A stretch of DNA of 64,000 bases. It comes from Anniella stebbinsi. Its lineage: Eukaryota; Chordata; Lepidosauria; Squamata; Anniellidae. A program made the translations under genes and the position numbers. Of this stretch, positions 44,804 through 56,239 are shown one piece after another. The stretch spans positions 42,454,001 through 42,518,000 of the forward strand of contig JARDYH010000002.1 of NCBI GenBank assembly GCA_029215795.1, given 5' to 3'. Position 1 is the stretch's first letter, and the number at the start of each line of letters is the position of its first letter. The notes below the pieces were generated by a model. It saw only the letters and a list, made by a program, of their open reading frames with translations, had not been told where the DNA came from and did no database searches.

Positions 44804-44987
44804 CAGGCACTATACTAGAGTGACCAGATACAAAAGAGGGCAGGGCCCCTGCAGCTTTAACTGTTGTGATGAAGAAGGAATTTCACCAGGAACTAATTGC
44901 ATACAAATGATGCTGGTTGAAATTCCCTTTTCTCTATAACTGTTAAAGTTACATGAGTCCTGTCCTCCTTTTCATATTGTCAGCCTA
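44804..44987. mobile_element. 320-bp MITE family, half-length copy
   Basis: The second half of the dimer: GTTGCAGGCACTATACTAGA, the inner GTGACCAGATAC end, and the outer end GTCAGCCTA. Like the half copy at 15903 it breaks about 15 bases past the dimer centre. Confidence 0.8.
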
Positions 44988-45254
44988 TTACTAATATAGA
45001 TTATGTAAGAAGTAGCTGTAACTGATTTAAGTAAAGGAATAGTTTGTGTCATGCATTTCTTGAAAGTCATAGTTATTCTTCTTTTAATTTTCACTTGTGA
45101 ATTGTTGATCTAAGAAACTATCCATAATAAATTAAGTTCAGGTTTATATAGGGTACTCAGGAGGCCTTTTTTAAAAAAATAGGAAAGCTGATAAAATAAT
45201 TTTGTTGAGATCAAATATCAGGTAGCAATTTATATTACTGTTTTGTTTGACATT

Positions 45255-45415
45255 ACGATATTGTAATTTTAACTTGTTTTTATGCTTTATGCTTTTAAAT
45301 TTTGTATATCGGTGTTTTAATTGTTCAATGTTTTTAATTTTTGTAAACTGCCCAGAGAGCTTCGGCTATGGGGCGGTATATAAATGGAATAAAATAAATA
45401 AATAAATAAATAAAT
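45255..45415 (+). mobile_element. L2-like LINE 3' end
   Basis: TGTAAACTGCCCAGAGAGCT, TCGGCTATGGGGCGGTATAT and an (AAAT)n tail. Confidence 0.8.
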
Positions 45416-45419
45416 CCTT

Positions 45420-46140
45420 CATTTTTCTGTATTTTCAGTTTTTCTGTACAGTTGTCTCAGAGTATTGCTCAGCTCATGTTCAAGCATGTTCCTCATGGAG
45501 CATAAGTTTGACGAAATTATATCTGACAATAGAGAACATAGCAGTAGGAACACTCAACTGAAGTCAATGGCCAAACCTCTATTGAAATACACCAGAACCA
45601 CACCCTATGGGTTGAAAGACACCAGGCTACTGAAAATTACAGGGGTTCGAGACAGAGGACTGTAATTTGTACTCCAAAATGTAAGGAAAAACACTGGGTG
45701 TACAGCAAAAATACATTAAAATGGACGGCATAACCAACTGCCAGGAATCATAAAATTGTAGATCAACAGAAAAACTCCTTTACTCCCCTGTGTCCATCTG
45801 CAGTCCCTTTGTTCCTTCCCTCTGGAGGAAGATCCAGGAATCTGACAGCGTAATCAACTCCCAGGGGTGAGAAGACCAATTTATCCCCAATTATATTATA
45901 ACTTTGTGGGAATTTTAAGTATAACCTGCTTGGGGTGGCAGGCAATCATGGCTGAAAAGCGAAATATAAATATAATAAAACAGATAAATACATTTAAAAG
46001 GAACAGTTGGATAAGTGATGTGAAAAATATAAGCAGAATTATGCTAAAACCTTAACGTAAGAGTTTAGCATTTGAGAATAATTGACACTGCAGACTCTAC
46101 TACATAATCTCATTACTTCAAGAGAGAATTGATGAAGTAG
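45420..46140. other. No firm feature
   Basis: A stretch near 45900-45985 (GCATGGCTGAAAAGCGAAAT-like) resembles a LINE 3' end; otherwise nothing recognised. Confidence 0.3.
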
Positions 46141-46460
46141 TAGGGTGACCAGATAAAATCCAGGTCAGGGTTCATGTAACTTTAACAGTTGTAGAGAAAA
46201 GGGAATTTCAGCCAGTGTCATTTGTATGCAATTAGTTCCTGGTGAAATTCCCTCTTCATCACAACAGTTAAAGTTGCAGGGGCCCTTTATTCTTTTGTAT
46301 ATGGTCACTCTAGTATAGTGCCTGCAGCTTTAACTGTTTTGATGAAGAGGGAATTTCACCAGGAACTAATTGCATACAAATGACTCTGGCTGAGATTCCC
46401 GTTTCTCTACAACTGTTAAAGTTACATGAGTCCTGACCTGGATTTTATCTGGTCAGCCTA
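46141..46460. mobile_element. 320-bp dimeric hAT-like MITE, copy
   Basis: Termini TAGGGTGACCAG and CTGGTCAGCCTA. GAAGTAG (7 bp) flanks both sides directly. Same length and interior as 1569-1888. Confidence 0.92.
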
Positions 46461-46464
46461 GAAG

Positions 46465-46840
46465 TAGGATCTATGTGAGCAGGTCTAGAGAGCCTGAGTC
46501 AAACCTTACCAAATTCCATACAAGATTTCAATTCACTTTGTAATGTTGTATGTGATGGAGAAGTTTAAAAAATGAACTGCTTTTGAGATATTAATCTCAT
46601 TATAAATATTTTCTTATAGTTGCTATATATTATAAAGATAAGATCTGCCATACATGACCATATACACACACATAAAAAGAGAGAGATGAAACTTTTTATT
46701 CTGCTCCATGCAGATAATTGACCAAGTCTCAAGTGATAAGAAAAGGGGAATAAACTTTTTACTTATTTAGATTTCCATGCCAGCATAAAATCCTTTTACT
46801 TGTAACAGCACTATTTCATATAATTCATCCTGGAGAAAGT
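46465..46840. other. No recognised feature
   Basis: AT-rich sequence with nothing recognised. Confidence 0.35.
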
Positions 46841-47038
46841 AGATAGAGAAAAGTTTCTCTCTCTCTCATAATACTAGAACTCGGAGTCCTCTTATGAACT
46901 GATTAGTGGGAGATCCAAGACGAAAGAAAGAAAGCACTTCTTCAAATAAGTAAGAAGTGGGGATGGCTAGCAGCTTAGATGGCTTTAAAAGGGGATTAGA
47001 CAAATTCATGGAAGATAAAGCCATCAATGGTTACTATT

Positions 47039-47357
47039 TATTTATTTATTTATTTATTGCATTTCTATATTGCATTTCTATATTGCCCGATAGCCGAAGC
47101 TCCCTGAGCAGTTTACAAAAATTAAAACCATGAAAACCATTTAAAATATAAAACAAACAGCTGTGTAAAGACATAATATAAAATACAGTATAAAAGCACA
47201 ACCAGGGTAAAACCGAGCAGCAATGCAGAGATCTATACAGTTTTAAAATACAGCTTTAAAACAGCAAAGTTAAAAAATTAAGCCGATAAACTGTTCAAAT
47301 ACTGAAAAAATAAAAAGGCCTTCACCTGGCATCTAAAAGAGTATAATGTAGGTAGGT
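47039..47357 (-). mobile_element. L2-like LINE 3' end inserted in CR1
   Basis: Begins with (TTTA)n, then GCCCGATAGCCGAAGCTCCC and TGAGCAGTTTACAAAAATTA, the reverse of the TGTAAAC.GCCC LINE end. The sequence GTATTGCATTTCTATATTGC is locally duplicated. TACTA flanks both sides. Confidence 0.8.
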
Positions 47358-47475
47358 ACTAGTTCTGATGGCTATATGCTACCAATAGTATTGGAGGCAG
47401 CTTGCCTCTAAATATCAGTTGCTGGGGTCAGGAGAAGGCTAGTATTTTCATGCTCTGGTCGTGGGCTTCTTAGAG

Positions 47476-47911
47476 CTCCATCAGATGAGCATTTTATTGC
47501 ATGCTCATTACTGGGCACTTACGGAGTTTTGTGGGTCCCTCTCACGACATCTGCCTCCCGCGCGCCTCCCGCCCCTTCTATCCTTCTTCACGTGACAAAA
47601 AAACACCCCAGTAAGTCCGACTTAGTTTTTAGACAGAAGTTGCCACTATCTCCTGCTATGTGCAGGAGAAGCAGCATGATCAAAACTGCCCACTGAATGG
47701 GCCTTGTGCACATTGTTTACTTCCTCTTTTCTCTCCCTTGAGAATGAGGAAGTAATGAGAAAAGTAACAGTAAGGAAACCGATTTTCCTCTATGTGATGA
47801 TGTTCTTTGAGAAGGAATAAGCAGATGGTAGATCTCCACCATGGCCATTGGTCAGGAATGCTGGGAGGTGAAGACCAAAACATCTGGAGATCTACTTTCT
47901 GTCTACCCATG
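47476..47911. mobile_element. 436-bp insertion in CR1 with 8-bp target duplication
   Basis: TCTTAGAG lies at 47468-47475 and 47912-47919, an exact 8-bp duplication. The insert shares about 47540-47800 with the repeat at 16085 and ends with an arm of the palindromic family seen at 38212 (CATCTGGAGATCTACTTTCT). It may be composite. Confidence 0.7.
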
Positions 47912-47994
47912 TCTTAGAGGCATCTGATGGGCCACTGTGAGAAGACAGGATACTGGATTGGTCTGATCCAGCAGGACTCTTATGTTCTTATCCT

Positions 47995-48515
47995 CACAAT
48001 GCTCAGAACTGGATCATTTTCTCCTGAATTTTACAGATGGGGGCCAAATTTGGTAGAGTATCTATCTTGTCCAAGGCTACAGAATGAGTCCATGGAAAAG
48101 CAAGGACATAATCTATCCAAGTTTAAGCAGTTTTAACTATTACATTTTCCAACAGAATTCAATGTAATCAAAGCCCTGCTGGATCAGACCCCAAGTCCAT
48201 CTAGTCAAGTGCTAAACTTTGGAAGAATTGTGCTCGAAGAATTCAAACCCAGATCTTCAAAAGAACAACACGTTGTGAGATACCATGCCGTTATACTGAA
48301 TCAAGGTACTTAAATATTAGTTTAAATGCTTCATCCTTAATAAGACTCAGTAAGACTCAACTCAAAAGGACCTACTTCTTTGTAGACATGGATAAGATTG
48401 CATTGTTAGGAATAATCTCAGAATTTAGCTCTCCAAATGCTATACTTATAAAATTATTAAAATGCAAAGATTCAAAAAAGCTAGTTTACATACATAGGGA
48501 GTCCCAGATGTGGGG
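47995..48515. other. No firm feature
   Basis: CTGCTGGATCAGACC and AAGTCCATCTAGTC near 48180 resemble a SINE or CR1 3' fragment. Nothing else recognised. Confidence 0.35.
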
Positions 48516-48518
48516 AAA

Positions 48519-48832
48519 AGGCGGGAAATAAATAAATAAATAAATAAATAATATTAATAATATTTATTTGTAGCCCGCCTCTCCCTTCGGATCGAGGCGG
48601 GGAACAGCAACAATATAAAACACAAAAATCACAACAGTTAAAATTTTAAAAGCAAGAGAAAAATACAACATTAAAAACATCTTAAAATTCATCTGGATAG
48701 GCCTGTCGGAAGAGGACAGTCTTCATGACTCTCTTAAATTCATGAAGACTGTCAATTTGTCTAACCTCCTCCGACAGACCATTCCATAGTCTGGGAGCGA
48801 TGGAAGAAAAGGTCCTCTGGGTACACCCGCCA
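48519..48832 (-). mobile_element. L2-like LINE 3' end
   Basis: (AAAT)n, then AGCCCGCCTCTCCCTTCGGA and TCGAGGCGGGGAACAGCAAC, the reverse of the 3' end at 25040, followed by reverse coding sequence with GACCATTCCATAGTCTGGGA. Confidence 0.88.
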
Positions 48833-48844
48833 GCCTAAATAATA

Positions 48845-49020
48845 GGGAGAGGGAGTAATTTTGCATGTCAGCAAGAACCCATGGTTCAGAAACTGGGTTG
48901 TTGGAAAATCAGTGTGAGCAAATGTGCGTGCAAGTCACTTTTGCTGCAAAAAACAACCCATTCCTCTCTATAACCACTCTATAACCATGGGTTGTTACTG
49001 ATGTGTAAATTGGGTCACAC
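48845..49020. repeat. Dispersed repeat (GGGTTGTT family)
   Basis: AAGAACCCATGGTTCAGAAA and ACCATGGGTTGTTACTGATG lie in inverted arrangement, related to 41905-42115. Confidence 0.45.
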
Positions 49021-49079
49021 ACCTTTAAAAATGATAGTGTTTGTAGATGCCAGTCCTTTGAGGCTGTAATAAATAAACC

Positions 49080-49175
49080 ATTTAAGGTTGCAGTCCTATG
49101 CATGTTTAGGCAGAAAAAAAGTCCTACAATTCCCAGCATGTCCTGTCTGCACATGCATAGGATTGCACCTTAAAT
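49080..49175. repeat. Palindromic repeat (7888 family)
   Basis: TTTAAGGTTGCAGTCCTATG pairs with CATAGGATTGCACCTTAAAT. A short run of AAT repeats follows at 49192. Confidence 0.75.
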
Positions 49176-49214
49176 CACTTTCTTATTGGTAATAATAATA
49201 ATAATAATATAAAA

Positions 49215-50150
49215 TGCAGCGGTTAGATCTACAGATGTACTATTGACATGAATAATAGGTGGAGCACCTTCAGAATCAAAAACTTCATTAGGAAGACACA
49301 GTCAAATTAACTAGAGAGGAAAGTTCAATGATCAGAAATAAGATGCGTAAAGCTCCAGGCAGTTCATATTCTTTAAAAAAACACAAGCATTAATTCTGAT
49401 TATGTATCTGTAACCAATCAAGGCATTATCCATTCTTGTTAGCAAAAATAAGATAGTAATTAGAAATGAGTGGCAGAATTAAGAAAACAGTGCAGATAAT
49501 AGGAATGCAATGAACCAATTTGAGGATCACAACCTAAGGACTAAACTTTTGAAGACCAAAGAAGGCAATGGCTGAGAAAGGATGAATTCTGAGGAAGTAG
49601 TGGGAACTGACATAGGTGAGATTGCACTGAAATTTACGTTGCACATCCCTCTTGATGTTGATATTGTTGTAAGCTATGTTTTGAGGGTAAAAAATAAATC
49701 CTTGATTAATATGTATTTTAAAATATGTATCGTTGTGATGTCCACCCTGTATAGTTTTTTTTCTGATATATCCACTCCTTGAATATGCCATGTAAGCTTC
49801 TCATTGGCAGTAGCCCTCTTTTAGCCCTCTTTATATATTATAGTACACAGAAAGAGCATTTTTGGTCAAATCCATGCAAGTTGCTGTTGCGAAGAGGTAT
49901 AATGCATCCAGCCATGGAGAAGATTTTGCAAAGCTTCTGAATACATGCAGACCTTTGAATGAGAAAAGTCTGCTATTTCTTGTCTAGGAGTATATCGGTA
50001 GCCAGCTAGAGATGTTGCAGGTGGGTTTCATCTGTCTGAATTTTCAAGGTAGTTTAATGAACATAACAGCAGCATGGAATGTATTGTTATGGGAAATTTT
50101 TTTAATACCTATACAGAACTATAAAATATGCAAAATAGCTCCAGCCCCAA
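49215..50150. other. No recognised feature
   Basis: AT-rich sequence with nothing recognised. Confidence 0.35.
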
Positions 50151-50154
50151 ATGG

Positions 50155-50235
50155 TAGAATCATAGAATAAAAGAGCTGGAGGAATTCTAAACATCTTAAA
50201 CAGGCTAGTCCAGATAAGAATAGGAATATTGCCTC
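50155..50235 (-). mobile_element. CR1 3' terminal fragment
   Basis: TAGAATCATAGAATAAAAGA then GCTGGAGGAATTCTAAA, a diverged reverse CR1 3' end. Confidence 0.55.
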
Positions 50236-50402
50236 AATTTAAACCACCTCTGTTATAACCTGAACCTCTTGGCTAACTGCCTGTAGGCTTGACTGTTTGC
50301 TAACTCCACTGCATTTAGAGCTTGCTACAGCCAAAGCTGGACAGTTTGTTCCAACCCTCTGAATAATAGAGGCTGTTCTGCAAGGAAACCAGATCCTCAG
50401 GG

Positions 50403-50491
50403 ATTCTTCTCTTGCACATAGTTCAGAACCTTGTTTCTGCCAGTTTGATGTCATTTGCATTAGTGGAATGGCACAGTTGGATACTACCCAT
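50403..50491. mobile_element. Right-end fragment of the 21927-type MITE
   Basis: TTGCACATAGTTCAGAACCT, TTTCTGCCAG, TCATTTGCATTAGTGG and CACAGTTGGATACTACCC match 22270-22357. Confidence 0.75.
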
Positions 50492-50494
50492 AGT

Positions 50495-51180
50495 TGGCTT
50501 CCAATACTTGTTTTGGTGATCAAGACTAGAAATCATAGGATAATACTAGGTGGGTGTGTTTGAATATGGATGCATAAATATTATAGGTGGTGCCAGAGGG
50601 AAAGTGCCACCCAGACAAATATCTCTCCATCCCAACTGCTGGACCCCTGTGATTACTTGAAGGAAAGCACTTTTAACATACAAATTATATTTGAATAATA
50701 CAATGGATTTGTATTTGGTGAAAAGACGTATAAATCACCCTTCAGCAGAACTTCCAGGGTAGGTTATAAAACCAAGATCAAATACATAATAGATAACATG
50801 TTAAAAGTAAGATAAGATATGGTAAATTACACTAAAAATGACGCTTCTCAAAACCCTGACTCCCTTGGAATCCATATGTCTGCATGGCCTTGTGTGTCAC
50901 CTTGCTTCTCATATTAGCAAGGACTGAGGTCATTTGAGCTCACCATGTATCAGGAAAGGTATGACTGCTTTGGAAGATTAATCAAGAGACCTTGACTCTT
51001 CCTATGGGAACAATGATATAGGTTCTTTGTCTTTCTCAGCCAAAGAAGTAAGCAGCGCAATGGCAGTTACTCCCATACTTCTCCCTCACTCTCTTTTATA
51101 ATTTTTATCAGAAACTGGTTCTGACCATCTTGAAATCCCGCTTGTCTCATGCCTGTCTTTTCTTTTCTCTTTATTCAGCT
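50495..51180. other. No recognised feature
   Basis: No exon or element recognised. Confidence 0.35.
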
Positions 51181-51300
51181 ATAGGTAACAAGCCACCCAG
51201 AACCCTACAACAGCCCATGAGTTCAGGTTGGCTTGTTACTCATAGCAACAAGCCACCCTGGCTGGGTTTGCACAACATCAGAAGCCACACTGCCAAGGGT
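51180..51300. repeat. Dispersed repeat with AACAAGCCACCC motifs
   Basis: AACAAGCCACCCAGAACCCT and AGCAACAAGCCACCCTGGCT lie 60 bp apart. They resemble the reverse complement of the GGGTGGCTT family. Confidence 0.45.
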
Positions 51301-51392
51301 AATTCTGCTAATTCCCCCGGCACTCAGTCAGTCTGGAACTGGCACACACAGTGGAGGAAATAAGTCATTATGATCTTTGTGTGCACATAGGT

Positions 51393-51417
51393 GGGTTGGG
51401 TTGGGGGTGGGGGTGGG
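51393..51417 (+). repeat. G-run array, possible G-quadruplex
   Basis: Five G runs of three to five bases separated by one or two T. Confidence 0.7.
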
Positions 51418-51552
51418 AACAAAATCTGAAAAGCCTACACATATAGGCATTGCACCTGTGGACTGTGTTCACTGTTTCTGAGCTAGTACAGAAGGCTATA
51501 CTTCCATTTATTTATCACTCACCCTCCCTCCAAAGAGTTCATAACTATGTTT

Positions 51553-51625
51553 TAGCCTCACAATAATCCTACAAGTTAGATTAGGCTGAGAGACTATTAT
51601 TTGTCCAAAGTCAAATAATTGAACT
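51553..51625 (-). mobile_element. SINE fragment related to 23236
   Basis: GCCTCACAATAATCCTACAA and AGACTATTATTTGTCCAAAG match the same part of the SINE at 23236, diverged. Confidence 0.4.
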
Positions 51626-51891
51626 GGGAGGAGGAGTAGCACACATGGAAATCTCCACTGTTATCTTTTATCACTGATTGGAGATAACAGTGGGTATTTC
51701 TCTCCCTGCTGTACTTCAGGGTGGCCCTTTGGGAAGGGGGTGAGACTTTGCAGGCTGGATAGGCCAGCCTGGCAGACCAGATTGGGCCTGCAGGCTGGAG
51801 GTTCCCAACCCTGCCATATGGAGTCAATCTGTCCCTGAAAAGAATTACATTAATCTAATACAACAGTTTCTATTCCTTTTGGATACAAAGG

Positions 51892-52211
51892 TAGGCTGAC
51901 CATATGAAAAGGAGGACAGGGCTCATGTAACTTTAACTGTTGTAGAGAAAAGGGAATTTCAGCCAGTATCATTTGTATGCAATTAGTTCCTGGTGAAATT
52001 CCCTCTTCATCACAACAGTTAAAGTTGCAGGGGCCCTGCCTTCTTTTGTATATGGTCACTCTAGTATAGTGCCTGCAACTTTAACTGTTGTGATGAAGAG
52101 GCAATTTCACCAGGAACTAATTGCATACAAATGACACTGGCTGAAATTCCCTTTTCTCTACAACAGTTAAAGTTACATGAGCCCTGTCCTCCTTTTCATA
52201 TGGTCAGCCTA
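51892..52211. mobile_element. 320-bp dimeric hAT-like MITE, copy
   Basis: Termini TAGGCTGACCATATG and CATATGGTCAGCCTA. An exact 8-bp duplication, TACAAAGG, lies at 51884-51891 and 52212-52219. Confidence 0.94.
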
Positions 52212-52349
52212 TACAAAGGAAAGTTTGAAAATATATGAGTAGTTCCTCTAAGTGAAGAGGACTGAACAAGACTTTCAGAATAGTGAAGGGTAAGAGACCT
52301 TTAGTTCAGGTATGCTCCCTATGGGTAGAGTTATTTATGGATACAGAGA

Positions 52350-52380
52350 GCCTATTTACACTAAAGCAGTAGTGTAGATG
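52350..52380. mobile_element. Deleted Harbinger-type MITE remnant
   Basis: GAGCCTATTTACACTAAAGC runs straight into CAGTAGTGTAGATG. The middle of the 23496-type element is lost. Confidence 0.6.
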
Positions 52381-52399
52381 TTTCCTAGATTCTGTTGAT

Positions 52400-53905
52400 T
52401 GATGCTCAAGCCTTGTACTAAGGCCCTCATCCATTCCATGCCTTGCAAAATTAAAAAATCCAAATATGTGCAAAACCCAACTGTTTCAATGAGATACTAA
52501 GTTTTTTGGCTACTTGAGTCTACAAAACATGTACTCCAAAGTAGAGTAAAATGGAATGATTTTTGAGATATCACTAGCCCGAGAAGATAAGGATTTTTTT
52601 AAAAATAAGAAGTGATCTAAAAATGTGAGAATCCCAAATGGTAAGATTCATTAACATCCTGCTTTTGGCAGCCATGCAATACATTGGGATATGAGAACAC
52701 TTTTCTGGGTTTGAAGTTCAAAGTAACAAAAGATCAACAGATACAGATGGACTTGTAGACTAAAGATGCAGTCCTAAGCACATTTACTTGGTAGCAAGTT
52801 TCATTAAGAAAATTTTTCATGCATATATGCTAGATGTGAGCACATGTGAATTCTGAACTATTTGTCCACATGATGTTAATACAAGATAGAGACTAGTTTA
52901 AATCAAATGTACATTCTATTCATTTACCAATGGCACAATCTAGCCAAAGCTAAGGATATTTAAATACCATTGTTTTCATTAGGAGTGTTAAGCATCTATT
53001 TGCTTCTGCCCTGCTTAAATCAATTGGATTTCCAAATGCTAACTTCCATTGTGCCCCAAGGTATTATATTTGAATTACAAGTGTGGGAAATTGGAAGGAA
53101 ATACTGTCACTTGTTAAAATAGCCTAAATCAATAGAACTTCAAAATAACTTATAGGAATGAGGGTAAAAAAACTAAAGAACTATTAAGTTAATGCAAATA
53201 AAAAATTAGCTCCTTTTGTGTGTATTTCCATATTATAGGCATAGTTGGGGACCTGCTGAGGGCCCACGCTGCAGCAGGGGCCCAATGACAAGCACCCCCT
53301 GGAGTTGCTCCTCCTCTTTCACCATTGCAACCTGCTTGTCCACTGGTCTTTCACTCTTTCCCAAACAATGCTGGTGCTGAAGAGGAGGAGGGGAAGGAGC
53401 AGATGCCACCGCCTACTGGCTCCCTGCCTGTCAAGCAAGCAAGTAAGTGCTAGTAATGATGATAAAAAGGAGGAGGAGCAATAGCAGCTGGTGACAATGA
53501 TAATGAGAAGGTAGACTCATTGGGGAAAGAGGCCCATGCATGGTGTCTTGCCCAAAGGCCCTCAAAAACATGTAACTGGTACTGCTTTTTAATATTCTGT
53601 TCTAGTTGGAGTGGTGTGGAATATGTATCATTCATTGCCTGGAGTAGGAGGCACTGGGAGTAACACACGTCCATAGCAGAGCAGTCATTGTCCTAATGTT
53701 ACTTTTTTATTATTTCTACTGGATCAACATGGCTACACTGGACAATATTGAATTTAGCCAGCCAAGAGGAGAAACCTAGAACTGGAGGAAGTGTGCCTTC
53801 TACCACCTAATGACAGGTCGTTGCCTGTGGGAGATTCCACATGTCCTCTAAATCTGGTGGTACAGGTAGACTATGATGATTTTGTGGGAGTGCGAATGGG
53901 TAGGA
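52400..53905. other. No firm feature
   Basis: AT-rich, with a fragment of the 7888 repeat near 52762 (GATGCAGTCCTAAGCACATT). No exon recognised. Confidence 0.35.
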
Positions 53906-53907
53906 AG

Positions 53908-54065
53908 CAGTGGAGGCTGGTGGCTCTGATGTTAGTGAGGTGGTGCATCCATTCCAGGTTTCAGTCAGAACCAGCCAGAATTCTAAAGGAGATCTTCCAG
54001 CTATTCTGCTCTGAAACCCAGAGTGGATCCTTCATCCCACTGACATCGGAGCCACCAGCCCCCAC
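53908..54065. mobile_element. Palindromic MITE (CAGTGGAGGCTGGTGGCT type)
   Basis: CAGTGGAGGCTGGTGGCTCT and GATGTTAGTG pair with CACTGACATCGGAGCCACCA near 54038. Inner arms GTTTCAGTCAG and CTCTGAAAC also face each other. No target duplication found. Confidence 0.7.
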
Positions 54066-54069
54066 AGAT

Positions 54070-55125
54070 GTATCACATTTTTAAGTAAGTCGTACACCAC
54101 AATTGTTGTATTTGGGACCCCTCTTTCCTGCACATTCTGCTGAATAGGGCCCTGGACTTCTGCTCTAAGGTCCTGGCCTGATGGGACCACAGCTCCAACG
54201 GCTAGACTATACTACATTATTTCAAATAAAAACTCCAAAAAACACCAACACCAACCTGCTTTGCTAATATATGAACTGCCATGTTTTTCGTTACCTCTGA
54301 CCTTTGCCCTGCAAAGGGCTTGTTTTTTTAAATTATTATTAATGTTGGAGATAGAACTGAGTAAGTGCTGGTTTTTATACTTGCAAAAGGAAAGCAACCC
54401 TGTCTCTCTGCCTCTGTAGTCTCTCATGCAACCAGAGATCTTTTAGCACCAATCATGGCAAAACTTAATTAAGTCTGCGTTAACTCCTCCGCCTTCTATT
54501 GTGAGACTAGGGTTAGGGTTACCAGCAACATCCTTTTTTCTAGCTCCCTCCTGCATCCCTCATCCCGTTTGATGAAGTGTCTCAATGAACCCGAAAGCTT
54601 ATTTCTTTGATAACAATTTAATTGTTGTTGTTGCTGCTGTTGTTGACGACTGCCACTTTTGGGTTGGTTAGTTTGTTTATAGTGGGCCAGGATGACTATC
54701 TGATTTTTAAAAAAACTTGAAAGCGATTCCGATTTAGAACTGCATCAATGTAACGGTGGAATGCACAGCCAGACCTACAGGGGGCAGCGGGAAGTGTGAC
54801 ACTCAGACTACAGGCAGCTCAAGTTACTTGCCAGGAAGGTTGCAACATGTTAAGCTTTGGGCTCAAAAAAAAAAAAAAAAAAATGATAGGCAGGCTAAAC
54901 CGAAAGCCTAAATATCCCCAAACTATTTCTGTTCTCCTGTCTTGTAGAAACGTACTAGAGTTTTTGGCAAGCCTCAGGGCGAAATCATCCGCAGTAAACA
55001 AAATGTATCTCTCTCCCCTCACACTGGCTTTCTCTTTATGGCTGCAATCCAATCGCTTAGAAGTAAGATCCATCGAGAACAACATAGAACTCGCTCCCGA
55101 CTTTAATGGGCTGAGCTACATGACT
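54070..55125. other. Apparently unique, no exon recognised
   Basis: Contains TAGGGTTAGGGTTA (54508-54521), a CAA/TTG-type repeat near 54620 and a poly-A run at about 54867-54883. CpG density rises toward 55130. Confidence 0.35.
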
Positions 55126-55129
55126 GCCC

Positions 55130-56180
55130 CTCTCTTGGGCGGGTGACTGGTGGGTTGAAGGCGAGGGAAGAGAGGGCTAAGTTTTGTTTAAAAGGTGGGG
55201 GCGGAAAATTACGCAGAAACATTTTCTGGGTGCCGTGCATTCCCTTCTCCTTAGCACAAAACACAATTCCCGAGAACTGTTTCTGCTTTTACACGTGTAA
55301 AGACTGGGCCAGCAGATTCTGTGCGTGTGTGCCTGTGCCCCATCGATTCGCTCCAAGCAAACTGCATGTCTGAGGCGGGCAACAGCAGCGCGCGCGCGTT
55401 CTCTCTCTCACTTTCTCTTGGCAGGGCACAGCCATCAGACGAAGTGGGAGGAAGAAACATTAACTCCAACAGCTGTTTCTTGACCCCGGCTGTCAGTCTG
55501 CCCGAGCATACATTTTTTGAGAGTCCTATTCAGGGAAACAAAAGAGGGAGTTTTCGGGTGCGGGGTGATAGGTGGGTCGGTGGGTGGGTTAAGTGACTTC
55601 AGGGGCTGCGGCCCCCGAAGCAGCAGAGGCGGCGCCGCTCGCGCGCCACAGGCAGCGTCGTCCGCCTCTGCTGTGCTCAGGGTTGGAGAGAAGTAACTTG
55701 AAAACTCCCAGCTTGGCTCCCTGGCCTGCAGCCTCCCCCTCCTCTCCTTCTCCCGACGCACGCGCTCGCTCGCTCGCTCACTCACACACACACTCACACA
55801 CGCGCGCGCGCGCGCTCACGCACACACACACACACACAGAGCCAGTGCTAAGAGCCGTAGCTAGACTACAGTAATTCCCCAGCATGGGCGGCTTGAAACT
55901 GCTCAGGCTGAATAGCATTTGCTGTTCCGTCCCCGCGGCTGCCTCCCGCCGCCCTTGCAAGAGCAGCTCTCTCATTCTCCTGGAAGTTGTGCTGACACAG
56001 TCTCGCTGCCACAAGAAGTTTGTCAACATCAAACTTCTCCTGCGCGCGAGGAACGCTCGCCTTCCGTTGGCAATGGAGAGAGCTGTGGCAAGTCGGCACG
56101 CCAGCGACAGTTCACCATGGTACCCCCCCCCCCCCACTCACGCACAAAGGCGCGTTTTTCTGACTCGAGTGAACACCACC
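55130..56180. promoter_or_regulatory. CpG-rich candidate promoter region
   Basis: The longest apparently non-repetitive CpG-rich stretch in the window. It has GGGCGGG at 55137, a TATA-like TTTAAAAGG before GGGGGCGG at about 55187-55203, a palindromic TTTACACGTGTAAA near 55293 with a CACGTG E-box, CGCGCGCG tracts at about 55391 and 55802, GGCGGCGCCGCTCGCGCGCC near 55628, and (GCTC)n with CA repeats at 55765-55840. No coding exon was recognised on either strand, so the direction of any transcription is open. Frames at 55593, 55884 and 55778 match nothing I know and may be chance in GC-rich sequence. Confidence 0.45.
55765..55840. repeat. (CGCT)n/(CA)n/(CG)n compound microsatellite
   Basis: CGCTCGCT repeats, CACACA runs and an alternating CGCGCGCG block. 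Confidence 0.85.
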
Positions 56181-56239
56181 AAACTCATTTTTAGCAGCAC
56201 TGGCCCAATAAACTGGCCTCATGCATAGGAAGCACAAGA

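Larger units (their letters stand above)
46842..47990 (+). mobile_element. CR1 LINE 3' part, interrupted twice
   Basis: CR1 sequence at 46842-47038 (CATAATACTAGAACTCGGAG, GGCTTTAAAAGGGGATTAGA), resuming at about 47358-47475 (TTCTGATGGCTATATGCTAC) and again at about 47920-47990 (CATCTGATGGGCCACTGTGA, GATCCAGCAGGACTCTTATG). The gaps are a reverse LINE 3' end and a 436-bp insertion. Confidence 0.8.

Noticed and set aside
48716..48760. Perfect inverted GACAGTCTTCATGA / TCATGAAGACTGTC as a regulatory hairpin
   Set aside because: It falls in the LINE coding region, where the related copy at about 24900 has nearly the same words; explained by a local change in the LINE.
55778..56228. Frames of 76-120 codons in the CpG-rich region
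   Set aside because: No family motif, frames on both strands, and low-complexity CA/CG repeats inside; kept only as part of the promoter candidate.
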